Assembly: GCF_005222705.1 (NCBI RefSeq)
Contig: NZ_STGF01000006.1
Span: 124,001-188,000, forward strand
Direction: 5' to 3'
Source: Paenibacillus sp. SY21-1
GTDB lineage: Bacteria > Bacillota > Bacilli > Paenibacillales > Paenibacillaceae
DNA: 64,000 nt
Positions 48,737 through 58,185 of this stretch are shown here, piece after piece (position 1 is the first letter of the stretch; each line of letters opens with the position of its first letter). The position numbers and the translations under genes are program-made. Below the pieces are notes generated by a model. That model ran no database searches and was not told where the DNA came from. It was given only the letters and a program-made list of their open reading frames with translations.

Positions 48737-48785
48737 GGGGCCGTCACGGAGAGAAGGAAATTGATCTCCGCGACGGCCCCTTTTT
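48737..48785 (+). terminator. Terminator between convergent yajC and the TIGR04086-type gene
   Basis: GGGGCCGTC...GGAGA pairs with TCTCC...GACGGCCCC, followed by T5; it sits between two convergent genes and could serve both. Confidence 0.85.
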
Positions 48786-49176
48786 ATTTTTTCACATTGA
48801 CCCCGATCATCCCTCCGAAAGCTCCGGCAAGCAGCGAAGCGCCCAGCACCAGCAGGCTGTGCCAGGAAAGCGGCGCGTTGGAAGCCAGAAAGCTAACGAT
48901 AATGATGATGGCCCCATAAATAAAGCCTAGCAGCGTCCCATTGTACCAGCCTTTGCTCTCCGAACGTTTGCCGGCAGTAAAGCCTCCTGCGAGCGCAGCC
49001 GCAGCATGTACCATATAGGCATATGTGGGCAGACTGTTTTCCTTCATTGAGGAAAAATGCAGGAACAAGGACAAAAGCAATGCTCCCACACCCAGCCATA
49101 TTAACGCAAACAGCACGCCGGCCAGCAGCGGAGATGAGATAATAGGCGGCTTGGCAGCTTGTTTCACCGAATTCAT
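48784..49176 (-). CDS. Small four-helix membrane protein, TIGR04086/YrzE family
   Basis: 130 residues from the ATG with GAAGGAGGG upstream; the longer frame has no ribosome-binding site. Four hydrophobic segments (about 16-38, 47-68, 78-97, 104-125) with AALAGGFTAGKRSESKGWYNGTLLGFIYG, typical of the family. Function unknown. B. subtilis yrzE sits at the equivalent place between yajC and yrbG. Confidence 0.8.
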   Translation of the reverse strand: MNSVKQAAKPPIISSPLLAGVLFALIWLGVGALLLSLFLHFSSMKENSLPTYAYMVHAAAALAGGFTAGKRSESKGWYNGTLLGFIYGAIIIIVSFLASNAPLSWHSLLVLGASLLAGAFGGMIGVNVKK

Positions 49177-49398
49177 GTCGATCCCTCCTTCATAATAGCT
49201 TGTATGCTTATCCTTATGGCTTTCTGCAAGGAAATAGTACACAACAACAGGCCATAAGTTTTGCGCGCGGACAATGGATTTACCATATATTCGTGTCAGG
49301 CGTGGTCGTATGATGTGTTGGCGCGGAGGTGAGAATAGCTGTACAGATGTGCAGGTCCTCGGCAGGGCGCTGCAACTATGTCAAGGAGGCGGTTTCCT

Positions 49399-50172
49399 AT
49401 GGAGCTATGGAGCCTGTTTATCCGGACGATCATGATTTATTTTGTCGTGTTCCTAATCATGCGTTTTATGGGCAAACGCGAGATCGGCAAGCTGTCCGTG
49501 TTTGATTTGGTCATTTCCGTTATGATCGCGGAGATTGCCGTTATCGTGGTGGAAGATACGAAACGAGCCATGTGGGAAGGCATTGTGCCCATGGTCACGC
49601 TGCTTTTGATTCAAGTGGGAAGTGCATTTATGACGTTGAAAAGCCGCAGGCTGAGGCTGCTCTTCGACGGCAAGCCCAGCATTATTATTGAAAAAGGGAA
49701 GCTGAACAGCGAAGTCATGCGCAAACAGCGCTACAACCTGGATGATCTGATGCTGCAGCTTCGCGAAAATAAAATAAGCGCGGTAGCCGATGTGGAATTT
49801 GCCATCCTGGAAACGAGCGGCAAGCTGTCGGTAATTGAAAAAGAACAAAAAGCCGCTACGGATTCGGATAACGGCGCAAAGCCGACAACCGGTTCAGAGC
49901 AGTCGAATGCAGGACAAACGAGCGCAGAAGGGTCCGACCAATCAGGCTCCGGCAGCGTCATACCTCCGAACTTCCGCTTTGAAGTGCTGCCGATTCCGTT
50001 AATAATGGACGGCAAAGTGCAGGACAGCAATTTGGAGAAAATGTCCAAAACCCGTTTCTGGCTAAAAAATGTGCTGCAAGAGCGGGGAGTATCCGATTTT
50101 AAAGACGTATTCTTTTGCACCGTCGATCATAAAGGCAAACTGTTTATTGATTTGCATAAACGCAAAGGCTAG
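49399..50172 (+). CDS. DUF421 membrane protein (YrbG/YetF family)
   Basis: 257 residues from the ATG with AAGGAGG upstream. Three N-terminal membrane helices (about 5-24, 34-52, 58-76), then a cytoplasmic domain with the family block GKPSIIIEKGKLNSEVMRKQRYNLDDLMLQLRE and a low-complexity Ser/Gly/Thr insertion (about 155-190). Family members in Bacilli affect spore germination-related or envelope properties, but no reaction is known. Divergent from the TIGR04086-type gene. Confidence 0.87.
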   Translation: MELWSLFIRTIMIYFVVFLIMRFMGKREIGKLSVFDLVISVMIAEIAVIVVEDTKRAMWEGIVPMVTLLLIQVGSAFMTLKSRRLRLLFDGKPSIIIEKGKLNSEVMRKQRYNLDDLMLQLRENKISAVADVEFAILETSGKLSVIEKEQKAATDSDNGAKPTTGSEQSNAGQTSAEGSDQSGSGSVIPPNFRFEVLPIPLIMDGKVQDSNLEKMSKTRFWLKNVLQERGVSDFKDVFFCTVDHKGKLFIDLHKRKG

Positions 50173-50196
50173 GCATGGCTGGCTGCCCGATCACAA

Positions 50197-51756
50197 TTAG
50201 GACAACCATCGTCCCAGCAGGGGGATTCGCGCCATATCGTGCCTGTCGACGATTTTGGTGACAATCATAAGTCCCAAATAAACGGCGGTGCCCAAAAGAC
50301 AGGCGAGGAGAAGGTTCGTCCATTCAGCGGGCAGCGCCTGCCGATTCATTGTAAACTGCGCAGCCGCACCCATAATGACCATAGCTGCGCCTACTTTGAT
50401 GAAATCCAGCAGATGCATATGGAAGCCGATCGTTCTCAGCACGCTTATGCCATGAAGCACTGTCACAAGCACGATATTGACGTTGATGGCAATGACGGCT
50501 CCATAAATGCCGAATTTGGCGTCCGAGGCCAAGTAGACGATTAGAGCCAGCTTGACAGCCGCGCCTATCAAGGTATTCATCAGCGCCACTCCAGGCTTGT
50601 CTAACGCTTGCAGCGTAGCTTGCAGAGGCGCTTGCAAGTAAATAAACAGTCCTGCCGGAGCGATCAATTGCAGCATGGGGGCGATGTCCGCATGATTATA
50701 TAAAATACGGCATATCGGCTCGGCGAACAAGGCCATGACGACGACGAACGGGGCTCCCGTAACCAGCGCCAGCCGCATGGATTGATGGAGACGTTTGTGA
50801 ATAGTGGCATGATCTCCCTTGGCGGCCGCTTCGGACAGGGAAGGCACAAGAGATACGGCAAGCGAATAGGTAAGCGCCGTTGGCAGCAGCACAAGCGGCA
50901 CAATCATGCCCTGCAGCGCACCGTATTGAGCGGTTGCGAGGCCGGAAGCAATGCCCGCCGCTACAAGACTGCGCGCCGTAAAAATCGTTTCCAGCAAATA
51001 AGAAAGCGAGCCTGCCAGCTTGTTTCCGGTAACCGGAATGGAAAGCTTAAGCAAACGGCGTACGATGCCCGGTTCCTGCTCAAGCTTGCTGTCAGAAGCA
51101 GGCTCCTCCCCGTTCGGGGTTATTTTTTTTGCCTGCTTGTACTTCCATAATAGGACTAGCAGGCCGCCTATCTCGCCGACGACAACGCCAAGCATGGCGC
51201 CGGCAGCCGCCCATTCCAGCCCCAGCGGCATGAGCAATAAGGCGAAGCCGAGCATGGCAAAGATACGCAGTACCGTTTCGACGATTTGCGAAACGGCGCT
51301 TGGGATCATATTTTGCTTGCCCTGAAAATAACCGCGGTATACGGCCGATATGCCGCTGATCAGCAATATCGGACTCATGGCAAGAAAGGTGCGGTATACG
51401 CGCGGGTCAGGCAGCAAATGGGCTGTAATCCACGGCGCGAACAGCAGCATTACCGCCGTCATAAGCAAGCCGAGCAGGATGACGATGGCCAGCGCCGCGC
51501 GAAAAATGGATTTGACCCGCCACGAGTCGCCCTGCGATTCCGCTTCCGCAATCCACTTGGCAACCGCAAGCGGGATGCCTCCTGTAATAATGGTGAGCAT
51601 GACGGTGAGAAAGGGAAAGCTTAGCTGGTATAGACCGACTCCCTCTGCTCCTATAATCCGAGGTAGGGCTATGCGCGGGATAAAACCGAGTATGCGGTTA
51701 ATGATGCCTGCGATCAGAAGTATCATTGCGCCCTTGATAAACGTTTGCTTGGTCAT
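50197..51756 (-). CDS. spoVB: SpoVB, MATE/MOP-superfamily flippase for spore cortex synthesis
   Basis: 519 residues from the inner ATG (MTKQTFIKGAMILLIAGI), almost identical in length to B. subtilis SpoVB (518). About 13-14 membrane segments, with RILGFIPRIALPRIIGAEGVGLYQ and GGIPLAVAKWIAE typical of the family. It probably moves lipid-linked precursors for cortex peptidoglycan. The alternative ATG at 51777 would add seven residues and lacks a better ribosome-binding site. Convergent with the DUF421 gene. Confidence 0.92.
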   Translation of the reverse strand: MTKQTFIKGAMILLIAGIINRILGFIPRIALPRIIGAEGVGLYQLSFPFLTVMLTIITGGIPLAVAKWIAEAESQGDSWRVKSIFRAALAIVILLGLLMTAVMLLFAPWITAHLLPDPRVYRTFLAMSPILLISGISAVYRGYFQGKQNMIPSAVSQIVETVLRIFAMLGFALLLMPLGLEWAAAGAMLGVVVGEIGGLLVLLWKYKQAKKITPNGEEPASDSKLEQEPGIVRRLLKLSIPVTGNKLAGSLSYLLETIFTARSLVAAGIASGLATAQYGALQGMIVPLVLLPTALTYSLAVSLVPSLSEAAAKGDHATIHKRLHQSMRLALVTGAPFVVVMALFAEPICRILYNHADIAPMLQLIAPAGLFIYLQAPLQATLQALDKPGVALMNTLIGAAVKLALIVYLASDAKFGIYGAVIAINVNIVLVTVLHGISVLRTIGFHMHLLDFIKVGAAMVIMGAAAQFTMNRQALPAEWTNLLLACLLGTAVYLGLMIVTKIVDRHDMARIPLLGRWLS

Positions 51757-51966
51757 GAATCGGCCCCATCTCTGCATGAAATAGCTGGCAGCCGGCTTGT
51801 GCGTTCCTAGTATGGACAGGGAGAAGACAAGTCCGGTAATATAAGTTTATGCGGAGCATGTCCTGTTCAATGTCAGCCATTTTGTACGATTATTTATTCG
51901 TTGGCAGGAATTAAGGGACTTGATCTCGAATAATATGGCTACGCGGAAAGCAGGGGAGATGGCAGC

Positions 51967-52206
51967 ATGGCTGACGAAGAGCTTGAGCTAATGTTTGAAG
52001 AGCTTTGCCAAAGCAAAGCGGAGGAGTTCCATTTGTTAGGCTATGATCAGGTAACAGCGGGGGATATATGGGCCTGCGTGAGCGATTCATATACGAAAAA
52101 AGGTATGCCGCAGCTTCATCAGATTGTCAGCGATATTTTATCGCTGAGGACAACTAAATTTATGAATTATTTAACAATGAACGCTTACAAGGGAAACCCG
52201 TTTTGA
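51967..52206 (+). CDS. comN: ComN-type post-transcriptional regulator
   Basis: 79 residues. LGYDQVTAGDIWACVSDSYTKKG...LHQIVSDILSLRTTKFMNYLTMNAYKG matches the small YrzD/ComN family, which in B. subtilis controls comE mRNA and lies between spoVB and secDF. GGGGAG precedes the ATG. A terminator overlaps the stop. Confidence 0.85.
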   Translation: MADEELELMFEELCQSKAEEFHLLGYDQVTAGDIWACVSDSYTKKGMPQLHQIVSDILSLRTTKFMNYLTMNAYKGNPF

Positions 52207-52226
52207 GGCAGGGTTTTCTTTTTTTT
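52193..52226 (+). terminator. Intrinsic terminator overlapping the end of comN
   Basis: GAAACCC (52193-52199) pairs with GGGTTTTC (52211-52218), followed by a T8 run. Confidence 0.7.
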
Positions 52227-52253
52227 GACTCGTTTTTGCGTCATCTGTATAAT
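52225..52253 (+). promoter_or_regulatory. Sigma-A promoter for secDF
   Basis: TTGACT (52225-52230), 17-bp spacer, perfect TATAAT (52248-52253). The -35 overlaps the T-run of the comN terminator. Confidence 0.88.
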
Positions 52254-52287
52254 GGGACTATTGAGATCATAAGGGGGATTAAGACGT

Positions 52288-53520
52288 ATGTTAGGGAAGA
52301 GATTATTAGCCTTCCTTGCGATCGTGGTTACACTGTTCGGCGTTATCGCCTGGACAAGCCCTTCGCTAGTGAAAGAAGTTCGGCTTGGCCTTGATTTGAA
52401 GGGCGGATTCGAAGTGCTGTACGAGGCCAGTCCGCTCGAAGGCGGAGAGGCCGTAACGACCCAATCGCTGAAAGAAACGGCTCGCAGTCTTGAGGAACGG
52501 GTAGATTCACTCGGGATTGTCGAACCGGAAATTACGACCGAAGGCTCGAATCGGATACGCTTGCGTTTGGCTGGCGTAGAAAACGAGGATGAGGTTCGTG
52601 CCATTCTTGCCAAGCCGATTCAATTGACGTTCCGTGGACCGGACGGCAAGATCGAGTTGCAAGGCAACGACTTCAAACAGAACGGAGCGGCTGTCGGATA
52701 TGACGAACTGGGCAAGCCGTATGTATCCATTCAATTAAATGACGCCAAAAAGTTCGAGGATGTCACACGCAGGCTGACTGGCTCGTATTTGGCCATTTAT
52801 CTTGACGAAACGGAACTGTCGCGGCCTTCCGTCAATTTTGCCATTTCGGGCGGGTCCGCTTCGATTACGGGCAACTATACGAACGATGAAGCCAAGCAGC
52901 TGCGCGACATGATTAACCTGGGCGCATTGCCGCTTAAGCTGACGGAGAAATATACGCAAAGCGTAGGTGCCAAGCTGGGACTGGAGTCGCTTAAGGACAC
53001 GGTTGAAGCGGGAATTATCGGCTCTGTGATCATCCTTGTATTCCTGGTCATTTTGTTCCGTATTCCTGGAATTATTGCGGCGATTACGGTATTGACCTAT
53101 ACATGGCTGCTACTGCTCGTCTTTAATCTGCTTAACGCGACGTTGACGCTTCCCGGCATTGCGGCTTTCGTACTGGGTATCGGGATGGCGGTTGACGCCA
53201 ATATCATCATGTATGAACGAATCAAGGAAGAAATCCGCAGCGGCAAAAGCTTGCTGTCATCGCTTAAAGCGGGCTCCAAAAACTCCTTCCGGACCATTAT
53301 GGACGCGAACATTACGAATATCATTTCGAGCGTTGTGCTCTATGCGATCGGCAACGGCGCGGTTCGCGGGTTTGCCCTTACGATGATCTTCAGCATTCTG
53401 GTCAGCATGATTACGAATATCTTCTTGTCAAGGCTGCTTATTATGCTGCTGATCAAGAGCAACCTATTTACCAAACCTGGTTATTACGGCGTAAAGGAGG
53501 AAGAAATCCGTGCACTTTAA
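52288..53520 (+). CDS. secD: Protein translocase subunit SecD
   Basis: 410 residues. First membrane helix, then the periplasmic-type P1 domain beginning VRLGLDLKGGFEVLYEA (D1 motif) and SLEERVDSLGIVEPEI; the C-terminal half has five membrane helices with GIAAFVLGIGMAVDANIIMYERIKEE. It uses proton motive force to aid Sec export. B. subtilis has a fused secDF; here D and F are separate genes overlapping by 11 nt. Confidence 0.96.
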   Translation: MLGKRLLAFLAIVVTLFGVIAWTSPSLVKEVRLGLDLKGGFEVLYEASPLEGGEAVTTQSLKETARSLEERVDSLGIVEPEITTEGSNRIRLRLAGVENEDEVRAILAKPIQLTFRGPDGKIELQGNDFKQNGAAVGYDELGKPYVSIQLNDAKKFEDVTRRLTGSYLAIYLDETELSRPSVNFAISGGSASITGNYTNDEAKQLRDMINLGALPLKLTEKYTQSVGAKLGLESLKDTVEAGIIGSVIILVFLVILFRIPGIIAAITVLTYTWLLLLVFNLLNATLTLPGIAAFVLGIGMAVDANIIMYERIKEEIRSGKSLLSSLKAGSKNSFRTIMDANITNIISSVVLYAIGNGAVRGFALTMIFSILVSMITNIFLSRLLIMLLIKSNLFTKPGYYGVKEEEIRAL

Positions 53521-54430
53521 CACTAAAATCCGATACGATTTCGTAGGTAACCGGAACAAGTTTTTTATCGCATCCGGCATTTTGATCGTAGCTGGCATTC
53601 TCTCGCTGCTGCTGTTTGGACTTAACTTCGGCGTAGATTTTAAAGCCGGCACCAATATGGATATTTCGGTAGGCAAATCGCTCACGCAGCAGGATGCGAA
53701 GGAGTTGCTGGCACAGGCTGGCATTGAAGATGTTGCTCCGACTGTGGGAGGAACGGGAAGCGACCGCGTGTCGGCGCGCTTTGACGAGGTGCTGACGCAA
53801 ACGCAAATCAATGATATTCAGACGGAGTTTAAAACGAAATACGGCGAGCAGGTCTCGGCCGAGGTTAACGTTGTATCTCCGGATATGGCGCAGGAATTGG
53901 GGATTAAAACGATCTGGGCTATTCTCATTGCGAGCTTGGCGATTATGCTCTACGTCATGCTGCGTTTCGAGTGGAGGTTCGCTGTAGCGGCCAATATCGC
54001 GATTTTATATGATGCCTTTGTCGTTATTGCCTTATTCTCGATTTTCAGGCTTGAAGTAGATTTGCCGTTTATTGCGGCGGTTTTGACGACGATCGGCTAT
54101 TCCATCAACGATAAAATCGTTATTTTTGACCGAATCCGTGAAAATCAACGGTTTGCGCAAATCAAAAATAAAGAGAAGCTGTCTGAAATGGTTAATGCAA
54201 GTATTTGGCAGACGATGGCGAGAAATATTTATACCGTGCTCGCGGTGCTCGTTGTAGCCATTTGCTTGTTCATTTTCGGAAGCGAATCGATTAAGCTGTT
54301 TGCTCTTGCAAAAATTATCGGTTTGGCCAGCGGAGCTTATTCCTCGATTTGTATTGCGAGCCCGCTGTGGATGATTCTGAAAGGCAAGCAAAAGCCTAAA
54401 AAGCCTGCAAAAGTATCCACGCAGCCTTAA
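53510..54430 (+). CDS. secF: Protein translocase subunit SecF
   Basis: 306 residues from a GTG overlapping the end of secD. LNFGVDFKAGTNMDI is the SecF counterpart of the D1 motif, and TTIGYSINDKIVIFDRIRENQR the conserved membrane-4/5 motif. Six membrane helices. Its TAA is also the first three bases of the repeat at 54428. Confidence 0.96.
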   Translation: MHFNTKIRYDFVGNRNKFFIASGILIVAGILSLLLFGLNFGVDFKAGTNMDISVGKSLTQQDAKELLAQAGIEDVAPTVGGTGSDRVSARFDEVLTQTQINDIQTEFKTKYGEQVSAEVNVVSPDMAQELGIKTIWAILIASLAIMLYVMLRFEWRFAVAANIAILYDAFVVIALFSIFRLEVDLPFIAAVLTTIGYSINDKIVIFDRIRENQRFAQIKNKEKLSEMVNASIWQTMARNIYTVLAVLVVAICLFIFGSESIKLFALAKIIGLASGAYSSICIASPLWMILKGKQKPKKPAKVSTQP

Positions 54431-54560
54431 GCTTATGCTTACGAAGTAAGGTTTAATGCTATACCATGCACGATGTAGCAGGCATTAAACCTAAGCTTAT
54501 GCTTACGAAGTAAGGTTTAATGCTATACCATGAATATCATGGTATAGCATTAAACCTTTT
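54428..54560 (+). repeat. 64-bp-spaced direct repeat with nested inverted repeats between secF and the cation-efflux-like gene
   Basis: A 41-bp sequence (TAAGCTTATGCTTACGAAGT...ATACCATG) occurs at 54428-54468 and again, identical, at 54492-54532. Each copy contains CTTAC-GAA-GTAAG. The first copy forms an 11-bp stem with GCATTAAACCT at 54482-54492; the second is followed by an inverted copy giving a perfect 21-bp hairpin (54512-54532 with 54538-54558, loop AATAT). The second hairpin ends in TTTT and can act as terminator for secF. Confidence 0.93.
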
Positions 54561-54572
54561 AGGAGGTTCCAT

Positions 54573-55490
54573 ATGTCTACCGCACAGCGTTATGCAGATG
54601 CCGAGTCCGCCAGTCGGACCGGCTTTTGGGGAAATATGCTGCTTGCCCTTCTGAAGGGAGCGGCCGGCTCGATGACGGGAAGCAAAGCGCTGCTTGCCGA
54701 TGCTTTCCGGACAGGAGCCGAGGCGGCGCGGGACGCCGCAGCATGGGCGGGACTCCGGGCCAGCCGCTCGAACAGGAGTGTCGTTCCCGGGGGCACCGCC
54801 CGAAAGGAACGGGACAAAGGAGAGCTGGCTACGCCAATACTCATGTCCGTCATCCTGCTGATTGTCGGACTCGAAATTGCGATTTCAGCCATTCGCGACA
54901 TAGCGGACGGCGTGGAGTCGGCCCCGCATTGGAGCGCCTTGGTCGCCATTGCAGCAGGCTTGGCTGCGCAACGTCTGCTGCTGCCGCCGAAGGATCGCCA
55001 GATGGGGCTGTATTGTTCCGTCGCCTCGCTTGTAGGAGCGGCTGTGGCCATAGCCGGAGGCTGGCTCGAGCTGCCGGCGCTCTATTATTTTGATCCCGCC
55101 GCCGCGCTTGTCATTGCCTGTATCGTCACGGCGAGCGGCTACCGAATCGCGACCAGCATGGCTTTGAAAAGCGACAGGAATTCCGCAGAGGAAGAAAGCT
55201 CCGAGGAGCTTATGCAGCTTGTTCAACGCATCGAAGGGGTCGTTACCGTACAGGCGATTCGTGCCAAGGAGCATGGTCATTACGTTATCGCGGAAATGAC
55301 GATTTGCGTCAACCCGCGCATTACGGTGGCCGAAGGCCAAGAGATTGGAAAACGGGTCAAGCAATTGGTGATGAAACGTTTCGCGCATGTCACCGATGTA
55401 ATCGTTGCAGTCGAGCCTTATGATGCGGGTTACCCTTACAAGTCGAACCATGATCCGAATCAGGAGCACATGCCGACTTTGCTGCAATAA
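54573..55490 (+). CDS. Cation diffusion facilitator-like membrane protein
   Basis: 305 residues. The N-terminal SRTGFWGNMLLALLKGAAGSMTGSKALLADAFRTGAEAARD matches the CDF first helices, with the usual D/H metal-site positions partly altered (ADAFRTGAEAARD instead of ADAxHSxxD). Further membrane segments (about 88-107, 118-136, 147-166, 172-190) and a C-terminal cytoplasmic domain (VVTVQAIRAKEHGHYVIAEMTICVNPRIT) like the CDF dimerisation domain are present. An Arg/Gly-rich stretch (residues 62-85) replaces part of a loop. Transport of a divalent cation is plausible, but the altered site lowers confidence in the substrate. AGGAGG directly follows the repeat hairpin. Confidence 0.75.
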   Translation: MSTAQRYADAESASRTGFWGNMLLALLKGAAGSMTGSKALLADAFRTGAEAARDAAAWAGLRASRSNRSVVPGGTARKERDKGELATPILMSVILLIVGLEIAISAIRDIADGVESAPHWSALVAIAAGLAAQRLLLPPKDRQMGLYCSVASLVGAAVAIAGGWLELPALYYFDPAAALVIACIVTASGYRIATSMALKSDRNSAEEESSEELMQLVQRIEGVVTVQAIRAKEHGHYVIAEMTICVNPRITVAEGQEIGKRVKQLVMKRFAHVTDVIVAVEPYDAGYPYKSNHDPNQEHMPTLLQ

Positions 55491-55523
55491 GCGCATACTC
55501 AAGTTGGGAGAGGGGGAAGCGCA

Positions 55524-57554
55524 TTGATTCATAAAAGGACGAGATGGGCGCTTGCGCCCTGGAGCGAGCGCGAGGACGCGCAAGCCGCGAAGCTGTCGCG
55601 ATTGCTTGGCCTGTCGCCGCTGGTAGCGCGCTTGCTGGTGCAGCGCGGATTTGGCGAGCCTGCCGAAGCCGAACGGTTTTTGCGCGGCGGGGAGGAGTGC
55701 TTGCATGATCCGTATTTGCTCAAGGATATGCAAGCCGCTGTGACGCGCATACAGGCTGCTGTCGCTCAAGGAGAAAAAATTAGGATATACGGGGATTACG
55801 ACGCTGACGGCGTGTCCAGCACATCGCTGCTTGTCAGGCTCTTCCGCAGCCTGCAAGCCGATTTTGACTACTACATTCCCCATCGTGCGCTAGAGGGCTA
55901 CGGCTTGAACAAACAGGCGATCAAGCTTGCGGCCGACGAAGGCGTGAAGCTGCTTGTCACTGTCGATACGGGAATTAGCGCCTATGAAGAAGTGGCTTAT
56001 GCAAGCGAGCTTGGCATTGACGTTGTTGTAACGGATCATCATGAGCCGCCCGCCAGGCTGCCGGACGCATGCGCGGTCGTCAATCCCAAGCGCGAGGATT
56101 GCCCTTACCCGTTCAAAGGACTTGCCGGGGTCGGCGTCGCCTTCAAGCTTGCTTCTGCGCTTCTCGGCAAGCCGCCGCTGGATTGGGCCGACATTGTCAC
56201 GCTCGGAACGATAGCGGATCTGATGCCGCTTGTCGATGAGAACCGGGTGCTTGTACGCATGGGACTTGAACGGATGCGTCAACAGCCGGACATCGGATTT
56301 CGGGCGTTGGCCGAGGCAGGAGGCATTGAGCTTGAAGAGCTTACTTCAACAAATGTGGCATTCGGCATGGCTCCGCGCATCAATGCAGCCGGCAGGCTGG
56401 ATCATGCGAAGCGTGCAGTAGAGCTGCTTACGACAACGGACTACGATCAAGCGATATTGTCGGCAATCGGGCTGGACAGCCTGAATAAGGAGCGGCAGCG
56501 GATTGTCGATCAAATGGCCAAGGAAGCGGAGCAAAAGTGGCAGCGGAAATGCGAGCTTGCCGCAGAGCAGGGCAAGGAGCCACCTCCCGTCATTGTGATC
56601 GCCGAGACAGGCTGGAATGTCGGCGTAATCGGTATTGTCGCCTCCAAGCTGCTGGAGCGTCATTACCGTCCCGTCATTATTTTGGGAGCAGACGCTGAAA
56701 CCGGCATGTGCAAGGGCTCGGCCCGCTCTATCGATGGCTTTGATCTGCATGCGGCATTGACCGCCTGTGAGAGCCTGCTCGACCATTACGGCGGACATGC
56801 GGCTGCGGCAGGCATGAGCTTGCCGCTAGTGCGCGTCCCTGAATTGGAGCTCCAACTGGGGGAGCTGGCTTCAAGCTGGCTCGCCTCGGAAGACTGGATT
56901 CCCAAAACGAAGGTGGATCTTGCCTGCACGGTTGCCGAAGCTACGCTGGACACGATTTCCGAGCTGAGTCAGCTGGAGCCGTTCGGAATGGGCAACCCTT
57001 CGCCTCGTCTGCTGTTCGAGCGGGCGGAGCTGGCGGAGCGGCGAACGATCGGCAAGGATGCCAAGCATCTCAAGCTGGCGCTTGGCGGAGGCCGGGCAGC
57101 GCTGGACGGAATTGGCTTTGGGATGGGCGAGCTTGCAGCCAAGCTTGTTCCGGGCAGTCGGCTGGACGCGATCGGCGAGCTGTCGGTCAATGTCTGGAAT
57201 GGCCAGCGGAAGCCGCAGCTTCAGCTGTATGATGTGCACTTTGATCCGCTTCAGGGGGAACCGTTCCCCGACCGCGAGCAGTTCGGCAAAGTGTACCAGC
57301 TGCTTAGACGGCTTGGCGAATCGCAAACCGAAAACGCCATTAAGCAGATTTCCGGCTATTCGGGACTTGCTCCGGCGACGGTGCAAATGATGATCGAAGT
57401 GTTCGGCGAGCTGCAGTTTATATCGATTCAGGCAGGGCGCCTGCGGCCGGCCGCCGCTCCGCAAAAGCGCGAGCTGTCGGAGTCTTTGGCGTTCCGCACC
57501 GCCAAGGCAAATGCCGAAAAAGAAGTCGCGCCGTTGATGGGCGCTGCGAAGTAA
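55524..57554 (+). CDS. recJ: Single-stranded-DNA-specific exonuclease RecJ
   Basis: 676 residues from a TTG preceded by GAGGGGGAAG. DHH phosphoesterase motifs: IYGDYDADGVSSTSLL, VTVDTGISA, VTDHHEPP, and the DHHA1 motif GGHAAAAGMSL. An OB-like domain follows (about 450-600). It is shorter than the roughly 786-residue B. subtilis protein, lacking much of the C-terminal region. It degrades 5' single-stranded DNA ends in recombination and mismatch repair. Confidence 0.95.
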   Translation: MIHKRTRWALAPWSEREDAQAAKLSRLLGLSPLVARLLVQRGFGEPAEAERFLRGGEECLHDPYLLKDMQAAVTRIQAAVAQGEKIRIYGDYDADGVSSTSLLVRLFRSLQADFDYYIPHRALEGYGLNKQAIKLAADEGVKLLVTVDTGISAYEEVAYASELGIDVVVTDHHEPPARLPDACAVVNPKREDCPYPFKGLAGVGVAFKLASALLGKPPLDWADIVTLGTIADLMPLVDENRVLVRMGLERMRQQPDIGFRALAEAGGIELEELTSTNVAFGMAPRINAAGRLDHAKRAVELLTTTDYDQAILSAIGLDSLNKERQRIVDQMAKEAEQKWQRKCELAAEQGKEPPPVIVIAETGWNVGVIGIVASKLLERHYRPVIILGADAETGMCKGSARSIDGFDLHAALTACESLLDHYGGHAAAAGMSLPLVRVPELELQLGELASSWLASEDWIPKTKVDLACTVAEATLDTISELSQLEPFGMGNPSPRLLFERAELAERRTIGKDAKHLKLALGGGRAALDGIGFGMGELAAKLVPGSRLDAIGELSVNVWNGQRKPQLQLYDVHFDPLQGEPFPDREQFGKVYQLLRRLGESQTENAIKQISGYSGLAPATVQMMIEVFGELQFISIQAGRLRPAAAPQKRELSESLAFRTAKANAEKEVAPLMGAAK

Positions 57555-57585
57555 TGAAAGATGCATACGAGAGGATTGAACCATT

Positions 57586-58116
57586 TTGACTAACCAACCT
57601 TATAACTTTAAAGATTACATTCGTGTCATTCCCGATTTCCCGCAACCTGGTATTCGTTTCAAGGATATTACGACGCTGCTCAAGGACGGAGGCGCATATC
57701 GCGCCGTGATTGACGAAATGAAGGCCGCAGTCGAGCATTTGAACATCGACATCATTGCCGGACCGGAGGCAAGAGGCTTCGTTGTGGGAGCTCCGCTGGC
57801 GCTTGCGCTTGGCGTAGGGTTCGCGCCTATCCGGAAAAGCGGCAAGCTTCCGGGAGAGACGATTACGGCAGGCTACGATCTGGAATACGGCAAAGACGTG
57901 CTGGCTATGCATAAGGATGCAATCGAGCCGGGACAACGCGTGCTGATCGCCGACGATCTGCTGGCGACGGGAGGAACGATCGCCTCATCCATCAATCTTG
58001 TTCGCCAACTGGGCGGCGAGGTCGTAGGGGCTGCTTTTCTGATTGAGCTTGCGTATTTGACAGGCCGCAGCAAGCTGGAAGGCATCGATGTCGTGTCGCT
58101 GATTACGTACGAATAA
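57586..58116 (+). CDS. apt: Adenine phosphoribosyltransferase
   Basis: 176 residues from a TTG with GAGG upstream. [18 protein letters not shown] at the N terminus, [15 protein letters not shown], and the PRPP loop [17 protein letters not shown] are family hallmarks. It salvages adenine to AMP. It lies between recJ and rel as in B. subtilis and ends at a terminator. Confidence 0.97.
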   Translation: MTNQPYNFKDYIRVIPDFPQPGIRFKDITTLLKDGGAYRAVIDEMKAAVEHLNIDIIAGPEARGFVVGAPLALALGVGFAPIRKSGKLPGETITAGYDLEYGKDVLAMHKDAIEPGQRVLIADDLLATGGTIASSINLVRQLGGEVVGAAFLIELAYLTGRSKLEGIDVVSLITYE

Positions 58117-58142
58117 AACGGCAGCAATGCTTCACAACGCAT

Positions 58143-58185
58143 ACCGCCTGGCTCCTGCGCCGTTTGCATGGGTCAGGCGGTTTTT
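58143..58185 (+). terminator. Intrinsic terminator after apt
   Basis: ACCGCCTG (58143-58150) pairs with CAGGCGGT (58174-58181), followed by T5. Confidence 0.8.

Noticed and set aside
50239..51784. Forward-strand frames opposite spoVB
   Set aside because: Shadows of a full-length membrane protein gene with intact family motifs.
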